The notes beneath the pieces are model-generated. The model had not been told where the DNA came from. It saw only the letters and a program-made list of their open reading frames with translations, and searched no databases. From Euperipatoides rowelli (Eukaryota > Onychophora > Udeonychophora > Euonychophora > Peripatopsidae), in the NCBI GenBank assembly GCA_003024985.2, contig PXIH01S0082327.1: a stretch of 11,042 nt of DNA. One strand, 5' to 3'. This document shows positions 1-8,291 of this stretch, piece by piece (the first letter of the stretch is position 1; each line of letters starts with the position of its first letter). Both the position numbers and the translations under genes were made by a program.

Positions 1-486
1 TCAGGACATTTCCACATTAACAAATGTATTTTATGGTAGTAAATTTCACCTGTCACTATGGTAAGATTAATAACCCTCACCTGAGAGTGTATAGTTCACA
101 ATCAGTAGATTTTAAATCTGCTAATAAAACTTTAGTCAGCTGTCAAACAGAAATTATAGTTGAGAATGAATGTTCAAATGAATGAAGAGTTCATCAACTG
201 ACAAATAAATACATCAATGTCATCACTATTTGACATTTTAATATTTTTATAAATGTAGGACAGAGTGATGTATTAGCTTCAACTTTGAAGGTCACAAGTT
301 TATTCTGATCTATTAAAGCATAAGTACTCCATTAGTATTATTAAAATTTATTGAAAAAATTAATGACTGACAAAAAGGTTTTAGAAATTATTAAATATTA
401 CATTGAAAAAGTTCAATTTTGAAGTAAAAATCAAAGAAAGTTCTTCAAAAGAAATTTTATGTTATGAATTTATTCTCATTAATCAA
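1..486. other. AT-rich sequence with no recognised feature
   Basis: No open frame of useful length, RNA gene, inverted repeat or tandem repeat was seen here on either strand. Base composition is strongly AT-rich with scattered short A and T runs. It ends where the C-rich, G-poor composition of the 71-bp minisatellite begins. It could be intron or intergenic DNA, and the sequence does not decide between them. Confidence 0.6.
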
Positions 487-2040
487 GACCTAACCAAATC
501 ATTCACTCCAGGATTAGCCCACCCCATTCATTTCATTGTCATTCAAAAACATTGACCCTAATATTAGACTACCTCATTCATCCCATAAACAGTACATCCC
601 CTTAATTTGTCCTATCCACTCAATGTTAGTGCGTACCATTCAACCCAATGTTGTCCCTCCAATTAATATATCCTACCCAAATAAATCATCCCAATGTTAA
701 CCTTCCAATCTTCCACTGTCAGTCCATCCAAAGAATTTGTCCTACAGGGATCATTTACCCAAATTTTAGCTCATACCATTCATCATACAATTTTAATCTG
801 TCCTGTTCAAATTATTCACCGAAATGTTAGCTCATGCCACTGTCAGTCCAGCCAATTATTTTTCCTACCTGAATCAATCACCCAAATATTAGCCCAAAGT
901 TAGTTGTTATTCATAACATTAATTTGTATACACAATTCATTGATCCCTATATTATCCTTTCTCATTCACCCCAGTCAATACAGCTCATTAATTTGTCCTA
1001 CACAATTCATTCACCACTTTGTTAGCCTATCTCATCAATCTCATTCTCTGTACATCCAATTTATTTGTCTTACCCAATTCATTGACCCAAAAGTTAGCCT
1101 AACTTATTAATTCCATTGGTAGTACTACCCTTAATTTGTCCAAGACAACTCATTCATTCCAATGTTAGCCTGATTCATTCATATTAATGTCAGTACATCC
1201 CATTAATGTGTCCTACACAAATAATTCACCCCAATATTATCCTTCCTCATTCATTCCAATTTATGTACATCCCATCAATTGTCCTACCAAATATATTGAT
1301 CTCAATTCCTCTCTAACTCATTCTCTCAATTTCAGTATTCACCATTAATTTATCCTACCCTATTATTTCAGCACAATGATAACCCATTTCATTCAACCCA
1401 CTGTTGGTCCCTACTACCTCCCATTAATTAATTGTACCTAAATGATTCACCCCAACATTAATTAACCTTTCATTCTTANCACTGTCACCCCATCCCATTA
1501 ATTTGTCTTACATGGATCATTAACCCAAAAATTTACTCATACCATTTATCCTACAAGAATTGCATCCTATTAAACTATCCTGCCCAAATTATACACTCCA
1601 ATGTTAGCTCACCAAATTTATCCCATTGTCATTCCATCCCATTACTATTTCCTACCAAAATCATTTACCAAAGCCATTATTAACCCAATCGATTCAACCC
1701 ACTATAAGACTGTCCAATTTATATGTTCCACCCAAATCTTTCAGCCTGGTCTTAGACAATCTTAATCGCCCACTATCATTCATTTCATTAATTTATTCCA
1801 ACCAAATCATTCACCCAATGATACTCATCCATTCTGCCCATTGTAAGACTATCCCACTAACATATCCTACACAGATCATTCACTCCATTGTTAGATCATT
1901 GTTAGACCAAATGTCAGTCCATCCAATTAATTTGCCCTACCCAATTCATTCACTCCAATATTATTCTATCCCATTCATTAAATTAACTGTTCATCCCATT
2001 AATATGTCCTTTACAAATTATTTTGTGTCTTACCATTGCA
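487..2040. repeat. Degenerate minisatellite, modal period 71-72 bp, about 22 units
   Basis: Each unit contains, in order, versions of CATTCACCCCAATGTTAG, CTCATTCATCCCATTGTCAG, and TTAATTTGTCCTAC. Anchoring on the TCCTAC-like word gives positions near 610, 671, 740, 801, 863, 927, 996, 1068, 1139, 1211, 1282, 1353, 1435, 1506, 1578, 1650, 1727, 1797, 1865, 1935 and 2007. Spacing is mostly 69-73 bp. Several units in the 610-927 stretch are only 61-64 bp, and the deleted segment differs between them. The + strand is rich in C and very poor in G throughout. Units have diverged considerably, so the array is old or evolving without strong homogenisation. Open frames at 648-1110 and 1626-2063 lie inside it. 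They are explained by low stop density in a repeat whose period is close to a multiple of 3, and their translations show only the repeat periodicity. Confidence 0.93.
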
Positions 2041-2083
2041 TTAGTGCAATAATTCCTGAATAATATATGTTAAAATAACGATT

Positions 2084-2440
2084 AACATTAAATCTCCTAT
2101 ATCAATACTCTGCATAAGTATTATTAATTCATTGATAAACAGCATTTAAATATTGCACAACATATTAGCTCTCTTACATCAGAGNAATTTATTGGTGTAT
2201 TAATTTATGAATAATTTATTTTCAAATATTTCACAGTATAGCTCGAGCAATTAATTTGTATAGTAATTTGGATACTTTAGATACAAATAATACACATCAT
2301 ATTAACTCTCCTATATCCGTAGAATATATTTGTGTATTAATTCATGGTTAATTTACATTCAAATAATATACAACATATTGATTGCTATATCAGTTTAATC
2401 ATATTGTGTATAGTCTCTATATTAATACATGAAGGGAAAA
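2084..2440. repeat. AT-rich tandem repeat, about 75 bp period, about 5 units
   Basis: Units start with an AACATATTA-like word followed by CTCTCCTATATC, then a TTAATTCATG-like segment and TTCAAATAATATAC. Starts are near 2084, 2159, 2234, 2296 and 2372, giving spacings of 75, 75, 62 and 76 bp. The unit at 2234 is the most diverged and appears to carry a deletion of about 13 bp. The array lies about 40 bp beyond the C-rich minisatellite. A weak partial copy may extend upstream to about 2045. Period and word order resemble the neighbouring array, so a shared ancestor is possible but not shown. Confidence 0.75.
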
Positions 2441-3212
2441 CTTTGTACCCCTTTTTAAGCATATTGCACTCACAGAGGAGTGTTTGATTTGGAAGAGTTA
2501 AAGTTTATATGGAGAAGGAGTGCATAAAGCTAAAATTTATATATAATATATGTTACAAATACTTTAAATTAAAACATTCATTGTTTACTTTGTGGCGGCT
2601 TTTATGAATGTAATACAAATGGCGAGTGAATAAAATTTTCTTATTGGTCAAATTTCGACCACTGGATTACTAGTACATTTTATGATGTTGCACAAGGAAA
2701 TTATTCCTCTTTTATCAGTACAAAATATTAATGTAATCATAGATATCTCTACGAATATATTTTATTTCGAATAGAAAACTACTGCAATCACTTAGAAAAA
2801 AAAAAAATGCTTGAATCATGGCACAAGTCAGGTATGTTCAGCTGATTTATATTTTCTGTGAGTCCCTGCAAGGCCCAGTTTTTATGTTTATCACAAGGTG
2901 TGGATTATGTCGACTGTCTATACACGGAACAGTTATTTGATAGTAGACAGTCACTAACACTGTATCACTTATGCTAGAATTAATAAACTTCCATCCAATC
3001 AAATACTAAATTTCAAATAAATTTTGTATAAAATAAATTTGCAAAATTTAAAGATTAAATTAGTTTTTACTTTTTTTTTAAATTAATCCACTTTTTTTTT
3101 TCAATAAAAGGAATCTTTTGTTTGCAGTTTAAATATAATAAGTTAAAGGTTAAAAATAAACTCACATTATAGACAAATCTTTTTTTTTTTAATTTAGAGT
3201 AAAATAAATTTN
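2441..3212. other. AT-rich spacer with A and T homopolymer runs
   Basis: No coding region or RNA gene is supported. There is an A run near 2798-2808, and T runs at 3071-3079, 3092-3101 and 3180-3190. Runs like these often mark retroposed sequence tails or slippage-prone AT-rich DNA, but no LINE or SINE body was recognised beside them. A short inverted repeat, GGTC/GACC with a 7-base loop, lies near 2647-2661 and is probably chance. Confidence 0.55.
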
Positions 3213-3217
3213 AGAAT

Positions 3218-3280
3218 GGCTTGATACTAGAACGCTAGGCTGGTAATACAGAGGTGAGGGGTTCCAACCCCCTCAGAGCC
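3218..3280 (+). pseudogene. tRNA-like sequence lacking a D arm, copy 1
   Basis: This 63-nt stretch runs GGCTT...AGAGCC, so the acceptor ends pair GGCT with AGCC plus a G-T pair. The T arm is canonical: stem AGGGG/CCCCT with a 7-base loop TTCCAAC, and the B-box-like GGTTCCAACCC is present. An A follows as a discriminator base. A normal cytosolic tRNA is about 72-73 nt. The missing 9-10 nt fall in the D arm, so no A box is visible. The anticodon stem is poor. If the loop is CTGGTAA the anticodon would be GGT (Thr); reading it as GTAATAC gives AAT (Ile), so the isotype is uncertain. It is best read as a degenerate tRNA pseudogene or the head of a tRNA-derived SINE. A functional tRNA is unlikely. 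Confidence 0.6.
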
Positions 3281-3285
3281 AAACA

Positions 3286-3291
3286 TTTTTT
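3286..3291 (+). terminator. Possible Pol III terminator (T6) after tRNA-like copy 1
   Basis: Six consecutive T lie 5 nt after the tRNA-like 3' end. A run of four or more T on the non-template strand is the standard Pol III stop. In this AT-rich setting a chance run is possible, but the second copy has the same run at the same distance. Confidence 0.45.
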
Positions 3292-3304
3292 GAATAACCA
3301 AAAT

Positions 3305-3367
3305 GGCTTGATGCTAGAACACTAGGCTGGTAATACAGAGGTGAGGGGTTCCAACCCCCTCAGAGCC
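3305..3367 (+). pseudogene. tRNA-like sequence lacking a D arm, copy 2
   Basis: A second 63-nt copy begins 87 bp downstream of the first. By eye it differs at only two positions (third base of GATAC/GATGC, and CGCT/CACT). The same T arm, B-box-like sequence, AGAGCC acceptor end and absent D arm are present. The shared homology runs from just before the GGC start through AAACATTTTTT, about 79 bp, and the remaining 8 bp between copies is unrelated. The D-arm loss therefore preceded the duplication, and the two copies separated recently compared with the surrounding arrays. Confidence 0.6.
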
Positions 3368-3372
3368 AAACA

Positions 3373-3378
3373 TTTTTT
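3373..3378 (+). terminator. Possible Pol III terminator (T6) after tRNA-like copy 2
   Basis: Six T follow the second tRNA-like unit at the same spacing as in copy 1. The homology between copies ends exactly at this T run. That is what retroposition or duplication of a Pol III transcript-sized segment would leave, though simple tandem duplication also explains it. Confidence 0.45.
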
Positions 3379-3383
3379 ACTAG

Positions 3384-3418
3384 GGACAACCTCGCTGGAC
3401 TATAGTCTGTTGTTGTCC
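3384..3418. other. Nested inverted repeat (hairpin within hairpin)
   Basis: GGACAAC (3384-3390) pairs perfectly with GTTGTCC (3412-3418). Between them lies the perfect 10-bp palindrome GACTATAGTC (3398-3407). The structure starts 6 bp after the T6 run of the second tRNA-like unit. No function is assigned. It might be the remnant of a terminal repeat from a small element. Confidence 0.5.
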
Positions 3419-4021
3419 GACATATTTGTAGTTGTAGTTGAAGACCACTTGCAGTTCTGAAACAATTGTATAAATAACAAATTTATCCGCATGATTAATT
3501 CATAAACAACCATTGATTGTTTAATATTTGTAGGGAATAACTAATGCAAAAAAAAATGCTCAAAACAGATTAGACACAGGAATTATTGCACTGGAGGGCT
3601 ATCCTAATTAGGTACATATACTGTAGAATGATCATTACTGTTAACATTTTAAAGGTAAAATTTGGACACAACATGTAAATAAGTTATCTTTATGTAGATA
3701 AAAATTATTGTATATTTGTGTTCTTGAAATAGATAAGTTCACATTATTGTCTTCATATACTGTATATTTCAATTTGATCAATTTATGTTAAGGAGATAGG
3801 AAGTAGAGACATTCTTTGATTTTTCTCTTTCAAATATTTTCTTTCTCTATGGAGATGAAGAGTTTGCAGAGCAAATCTACTGTTTAACTGCTCAGAAAGA
3901 TAAAACTTTGCATGGAAATTGATTATCTATGTCCTTTAGAATTTGAGATATTTTATCAAGGGCAGAATTTATTTTGTGTGTGTGAAGTGTGGGAATAAAT
4001 GTAATGAGTGACATAAATCAT
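3419..4021. other. AT-rich spacer with no recognised feature
   Basis: No open frame, RNA gene or repeat stands out. Small inverted repeats, such as TTATCT/AGATAA near 3682-3699, are at chance level in DNA this AT-rich. The segment ends at the first GATTCAAGATCACA monomer of the large array. Confidence 0.55.
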
Positions 4022-4339
4022 TAGATTCAAGATCACATCAAGTGAACACTCATTCAAGTACATATAAGATCAGATTCTTCAAAATCTTCAAATTATTAGC
4101 AGATTCAAAATAACATAATGAATATCTGATTCACAATCACAAGGTGATGTACTGATTCAATATCATATAAGATGATCAGCTGATTGAATATCAAATAAGG
4201 TGATCAACTGATTTATGATCAAGCAAGGTGATCAGCTGATTGAATATCATATAAGGCAATCAGCTGATTCAATATCATATTATAACTGATTTATGATTAT
4301 GTAAGGTGATCATTTGATTCAAAATTATATAATATGGTC

Positions 4340-6110
4340 AGCTGAATCAAGATCATGAAAGGTGATCATCTGATTTAAGACATTATAACATGGTCAGCTG
4401 ACTCAAGAATTTTAAGGTGAACAACTGATTCAAAACATTATAAGGTGATCAGATGATTCAAGGTGATCAGTTTATTTAAGATCACATAAATTCATGATCA
4501 CATAATATAATATAAGGTGATCAGCTGATTCAATAACACAATGAGAACATCTGATTTAAAATCACATAAGGTGATTAGCTGATTCAAGATCATATAAGGT
4601 GATCAACTGATTCAAGATCACAAAATGTGATCAGTTGATTCAAGATCACAAAATGTGATCAGTTGATTCAAGATCATATAATGTGTTTAGCTAATTTAAG
4701 ATATATAAGTGATATTTATAATTTAAAAATCATATAACATAATCAGCTGATTCCAGATTACATAATGTTAACTGATTCAAGATCTCATATGGTGATCAGC
4801 TGATTAACTATCATATAAGGTGATCAGCTGAGTTAAGATTATATAAGGTGATCAACTGACATAAGATCATGTAAGGTGATCAACTGATTCAAAATCCTGT
4901 AAAGTGGTCAACTGTTGCAAGATCACAAAATGTAATCAACTTATCCAAGATCACAAACGGTTATCAACTGATTCAAGATCACATAAGGTTATAAGCTGAT
5001 GCAATATCAAATAAAGTGATCAGTTAATTCAATATCATATAATAATCTGCTTCAAGAAATTATAATATGTTCAGCTGATTCAATACATTATAAGGTGATC
5101 AGATAACTCAATACATTACAGGTTGATCAGTTGATTCAAGATTACATAAGATCACATTAGGTGGTCAGCTGATTCAAAATAACATTAGGTGATCAGCCGA
5201 TTTAAGATCATATATTGTGATCAGCTGATTCAAGATCATATAAGGAGATAAAGTTAATTCAAGATCACAGTAGTAATACAGCTGATTCAAGATCATATAA
5301 GGTGATCAGCAGATGATTCAAGGTCATATAAGGTGATCTGTTTTATTCAAAATCATATAATGTGATCAGCTTATTTAAGATCACAGAACATGATCAGTTG
5401 ATTCAATGTCAATAAGNTGATCAGCTGATTCAAGATCACAAAATGTGATCAGCTGATTCAATATAATATAATATAATATAATGTGTTTAGCTGATTCAAG
5501 ATCATACAGCTAATTAGCTGATTTCAGATTACATAATGTGATCTACTGATTCAAGATCTCATAAGGTGATCAGCTGATTCATTATCATATAAGGTTATCA
5601 GCTGAGTCAAGATTATATATGGTGACAAGCTGAGTCAAGATTATATAAGATCATGTAAGGTGATCATCTTATGCAAGATCACATAATGTAACCAACTTAT
5701 CCAAGATCACAAAAGGTTATCAACTGATTCAAGATCACAAAAGGTTATCAACTGATTCAAGATCACATAAGGTGATCAACTGATTCAATATCAAATAAAT
5801 TGATCAGTTGATTCAAGATCGTATAAGATGATAATCTGATTCAAGACATTATAATATGATCAGCTGATTCAAGACATTATTAGGTGATCAGATAACTCAA
5901 TAAACTACAAGTTGATCAGTTGATTCAAGATTACATAATATCACAAGGTGGTAAGCTGATTCAATAACACAAGTGTTCAGATGATTCAAAATCACATAAG
6001 GTGATCAGCTGATTCAAGATCATATAAGGAGATAAAGTTAATTCAAGATTGCAGTAGTAATACAGCTGATTCAAGATTATATAAGGTGATCAGCAAATGA
6101 TTCAAAATCA
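4340..6110. repeat. Higher-order repeat blocks (about 650-800 bp) in the 5' domain of the array
   Basis: Distinctive variant monomers recur in the same order. Examples are ATGTGTTTAG at 4681 and 5481; GATCTCATA at 4781 and 5555; AGATAACTCA at 5101 and 5890; GGAGATAAAG at 5244 and 6028; and AATAACA at 4532, 5178 and 5963. Offsets are 774-800 bp between the last two blocks and about 646 bp between the first and second. This means multi-monomer segments were duplicated as units, as in higher-order satellite repeats. Block edges cannot be set exactly by eye. Confidence 0.75.
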
Positions 6111-6190
6111 TAATCTGTGATCAGATGATTCCAGATTATATTAGATGAGCTCATTCAATACCACCAAGATGATCAGCTAATGCAATATCA

Positions 6191-6209
6191 TAACCCTAAC
6201 TCCAACCCT
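6191..6209. other. Short non-monomer insertion with telomere-like CCCTAA words
   Basis: TAACCCTAACTCCAACCCTG interrupts the monomer series around 6191-6210. It contains about one and a half units matching the animal telomere repeat (TAACCC) plus a degenerate one. It is far too short to call an interstitial telomere and may be chance or filler DNA at a repaired break. Confidence 0.35.
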
Positions 6210-6420
6210 GATTCAATAGCAAAATGTGGTCAGATAATCCAATGACAAAAATTGATCAGATGATTTATGGTCACAAGGTGATCAACTGATTCAAAATCAC
6301 ATAGGATGATCAGCTGATTGTAAATCATAAAATATGANTAGCTGACTTAAAATCATATAAGGTAATCAGCTGATTCCATTTAATATAAAGTTATCAACTG
6401 ATTTAAGATAATTTAAAAGA

Positions 6421-7357
6421 TGATTAGCTCATTCAAGGTCACAAATTGATCAGTTGATCACAAGTTTTCAGCTGATTCAAATTTTTCAGCTGTTTCAAGG
6501 TTTTTAGCTAATTAAAGATCATAAAAGTGATAAGCTGATTCACAGTCACAAAAGTCATGAGATGATTCAAGTTCACAAAGTGATCAGCTAGTTCAAAGTC
6601 AGAAGGTGATTAGCTATTTCAGGGTGATAGCAGATGCAAGGTAACAAAGTGATCAGCTAATTCAAGGTGATCAGCTGATTCAAGAAAACAGGGATCAGCT
6701 GAATCAAGGTGATCAGCTGATTCAAGGTCACAAGGTAATCCGCTAATTCAAGGCCACAAGGTGATCAGCTAATTCAACATAACAAGGTGATCAGCTGATT
6801 CAAGTCACAAAGTGATAATATGATACAAGTTCACAAGGATAAGCTGATTCATGGTCACAAAGTGTTGAGCTGATTCAATGTCATTGAAAATGATAAACTG
6901 ACACATGGTCACAAAGTGATCAGCTGATTTCAAGGTAACATGTATCAGCTGAATCAAGGTGATTAGCTGATTCAAGGTCGCAAGGTAATCAGCTAATTCA
7001 AGGTCACAATGTGATCAGCTGATTCAAGGTCACAAAGTGATAATCTGATACACGTTCACAAGGATAAACTGATTTAATGTCACAAAGTGGTGAGCTGCTT
7101 CAATTTCATTGAAAATGATAAACTGACTCATGGTCATAAATTGATCAGCAGATTCAAGGAGATCAGCTGATTCAAGGTAACAAAGAGATCAGCTGAATCA
7201 AGGTGATCAGCTGATTCAAGGTCACAAGGTAATCAGCTAAGGTCACAAGGTGATCAGCTAATTCAACGTAACAAGGTGATCAGCTGATTCAAGGTCACAA
7301 AGGGATAATCTGATACAAGTTCACAAGGATAATCTGATTCAATGTCACAAAGTGATG
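6421..7357. repeat. 3' domain of the array: 26-bp monomers in about 225-265 bp blocks
   Basis: Monomers here read GATTCAAGGTCACA followed by AGGTGATCAGCT. Variant markers repeat in order: GTTCACAAGGATAA-like words at 6829, 7054 and 7319, and CATTGAAAATGATAAACTGA at 6882 and 7107. This gives block lengths of about 225 and 265 bp. The blocks are more alike than neighbouring monomers, so this domain was homogenised more recently or by a different process than the 5' domain. Exact TCAAGGTCA words were seen at 6433, 6722, 6998, 7024, 7216 and 7289, with one more upstream at 5318 and a TCAAGGCCA at 6748. Confidence 0.75.
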
Positions 7358-7365
7358 NTTACTTA

Positions 7366-7689
7366 TTAGGTTATATTAGATATTATCATAGTTATATCAT
7401 TTCTCAATTTGGCGAATGCAATGTATAGGATGTTAGCTTTTTTCAAAGACAAGATGGCATTTGGCGAAAAAGCGAGTGCTAGTCTAAACCCTGCCTCAAT
7501 TTTACATAAAATTTGATCTTCTTGGGACCAGTCGACCGGCTGTACTTTGCCGGCATCTGCAGGCTTTATATGCATGGTAGCCACATTTTGTGAGAAGAAA
7601 AAAATATGTGTCTTGATATCTTCTATGGTTCTCTCAGGGAACATTTTTTTAAACAAAACGTCTAGAAACCTGTTCCACATAAAGTGCAT
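7366..7689 (-). CDS. Unrecognised 107-aa open frame, possible terminal exon or gene remnant
   Basis: This is the only open frame in the window whose composition does not look like repeat DNA. The segment is more GC-rich than its surroundings. The protein has Trp at 5 and 54, one Cys at 62, a charged stretch FPERTIEDIKTH (17-28), and a predicted helical second half from about residue 55 (WSQEDQILCKIEAGFRLALA) to 97. No signal peptide or clear membrane segment is seen. I do not recognise the family. The frame continues open for three codons upstream of the Met, to 7698. There a TAG provides the AG of a possible splice acceptor preceded by TTATCTTTTGGACATAG, so an internal or last exon is more likely than a single-exon gene starting at this Met. 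The 3' side ends in two consecutive TAA codons just before the satellite, with no good donor before them. It may be a terminal exon or a decayed fragment. Confidence 0.35.
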   Translation of the reverse strand: MHFMWNRFLDVLFKKMFPERTIEDIKTHIFFFSQNVATMHIKPADAGKVQPVDWSQEDQILCKIEAGFRLALAFSPNAILSLKKANILYIAFAKLRNDITMIISNIT

Positions 7690-7701
7690 GCGCAGCTTCT
7701 A

Positions 7702-7900
7702 TGTCCAAAAGATAATCCCTCATTCACGAGCTTCAGAATATATGTAAATAGTCTCTCAGAGTTAATATCACTAAAGTGTTGTTTTATTATTGAATTATAT
7801 CAATCACTCAGACACTCACATATTCTACAGTACATTAATATTTTAAAAGATTACTTTTAGTTAATTTATTTTCTCGTCGAAGTGACGCAAATAAGTAGTA
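7702..7900. other. Short AT-rich spacer between the open frame and the foldback element
   Basis: Nothing coding is supported. A GTCGAAGTGACGC segment near 7876-7888 is slightly GC-rich. It does not match the sequence on the far side of the foldback element, so it is not part of its inverted arms. Confidence 0.45.
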
Positions 7901-8084
7901 ATTATAAACAAAAACTGCCTTCGGCAGTTAAAAAAACAATATCATGTCTCTTTATTGTAAATAATTTAAAACTGAAAAGGAACACGGATAATGTGGAAAA
8001 TTAGACCCACTATGAAACCAGAATAAACATTTTAACCCAGATGCCAGAAAAAATGAAACAAAAGCAAAAGACATAATTCTGGCA
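7901..8084 (+). repeat. Left inverted arm of the foldback element
   Basis: It begins ATTATAAACAAAAACTGCC and ends near ACATAATTCTGGCA. It pairs with 8292-8474 at about 94% by eye. The subterminal palindrome lies at 7913-7929. Confidence 0.8.
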
Positions 8085-8291
8085 CATTACACATTAGCAC
8101 CTCTGTCNTGTTACCTGATAGTTGTATTCCTAAAATCTAAGGTTGTCAAACTGCACAGAATTCTACCAAATGGAATTAAGCATTTAATGTAGTAAATAAG
8201 CACCAGGTGAGGCAGAAGTGGCTAAAGCTGTGGTGGGAGGCCACTTTTAAAAAACACTTAGGCTTACATTTTTTAAACAATTTACCAATTA

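Larger units (their letters stand above)
4022..7357. repeat. 3.3-kb minisatellite of 26-29 bp monomers with a TCAGCTGA palindromic core
   Basis: Roughly 115-125 monomers follow one another. A typical one carries GATTCAAGATCACA, then TAAGGTGATCAGCT leading into the next GATTCA. The junction word TGATCAGCTGATTCA contains the 8-bp palindrome TCAGCTGA, an E-box CAGCTG, and TGATCA. Monomers are about 28-29 bp in the 5' two thirds and about 26 bp in the last kilobase, where AAGATCACATA becomes AAGGTCACA. Some 18-bp short monomers (GATTCAAGGTGATCAGCT) occur near 6660-6720 and 7160-7220. Divergence between neighbours is substantial, but the core is better conserved than the rest. The array contains no gene and ends about 8 bp from the stop codon of the minus-strand open frame. 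N bases at 5417, 6338 and 7358 lie in or at the edge of it. Confidence 0.95.

Noticed and set aside
648-1110. Three short + strand open frames of 60-69 codons
   Set aside because: They are repeat-encoded, overlap one another, and contain only the periodic Ile/His/Pro/Ser-rich pattern of the minisatellite.
1626-2063. 145-codon + strand open frame
   Set aside because: It lies almost wholly inside the 71-bp array. The protein is a degenerate echo of the repeat (recurring HPI, YPTQIIH-like words), with no domain and no splice context.
3218-3367. Mitochondrial D-armless tRNA-Ser from a nuclear mitochondrial insertion
   Set aside because: The T arm and GGTTCCAA B-box-like sequence are of nuclear type, and no mitochondrial gene flanks it.
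6191-6209. Interstitial telomere repeat
   Set aside because: Only about one and a half TAACCC units are present, far too few to claim a telomeric origin.
4022-7357. CRISPR array
   Set aside because: The monomers are contiguous and diverged with no unique spacers between conserved repeats, and the context is a eukaryotic-type satellite.
7547-7747. 66-codon + strand open frame
   Set aside because: It is the antisense shadow of the more convincing minus-strand frame at 7366-7689.
1479-8108. Single N bases as a biological signal
   Set aside because: Seven isolated Ns at irregular spacing are most simply unresolved base calls, even though two lie near repeat boundaries (3212 and 7358).
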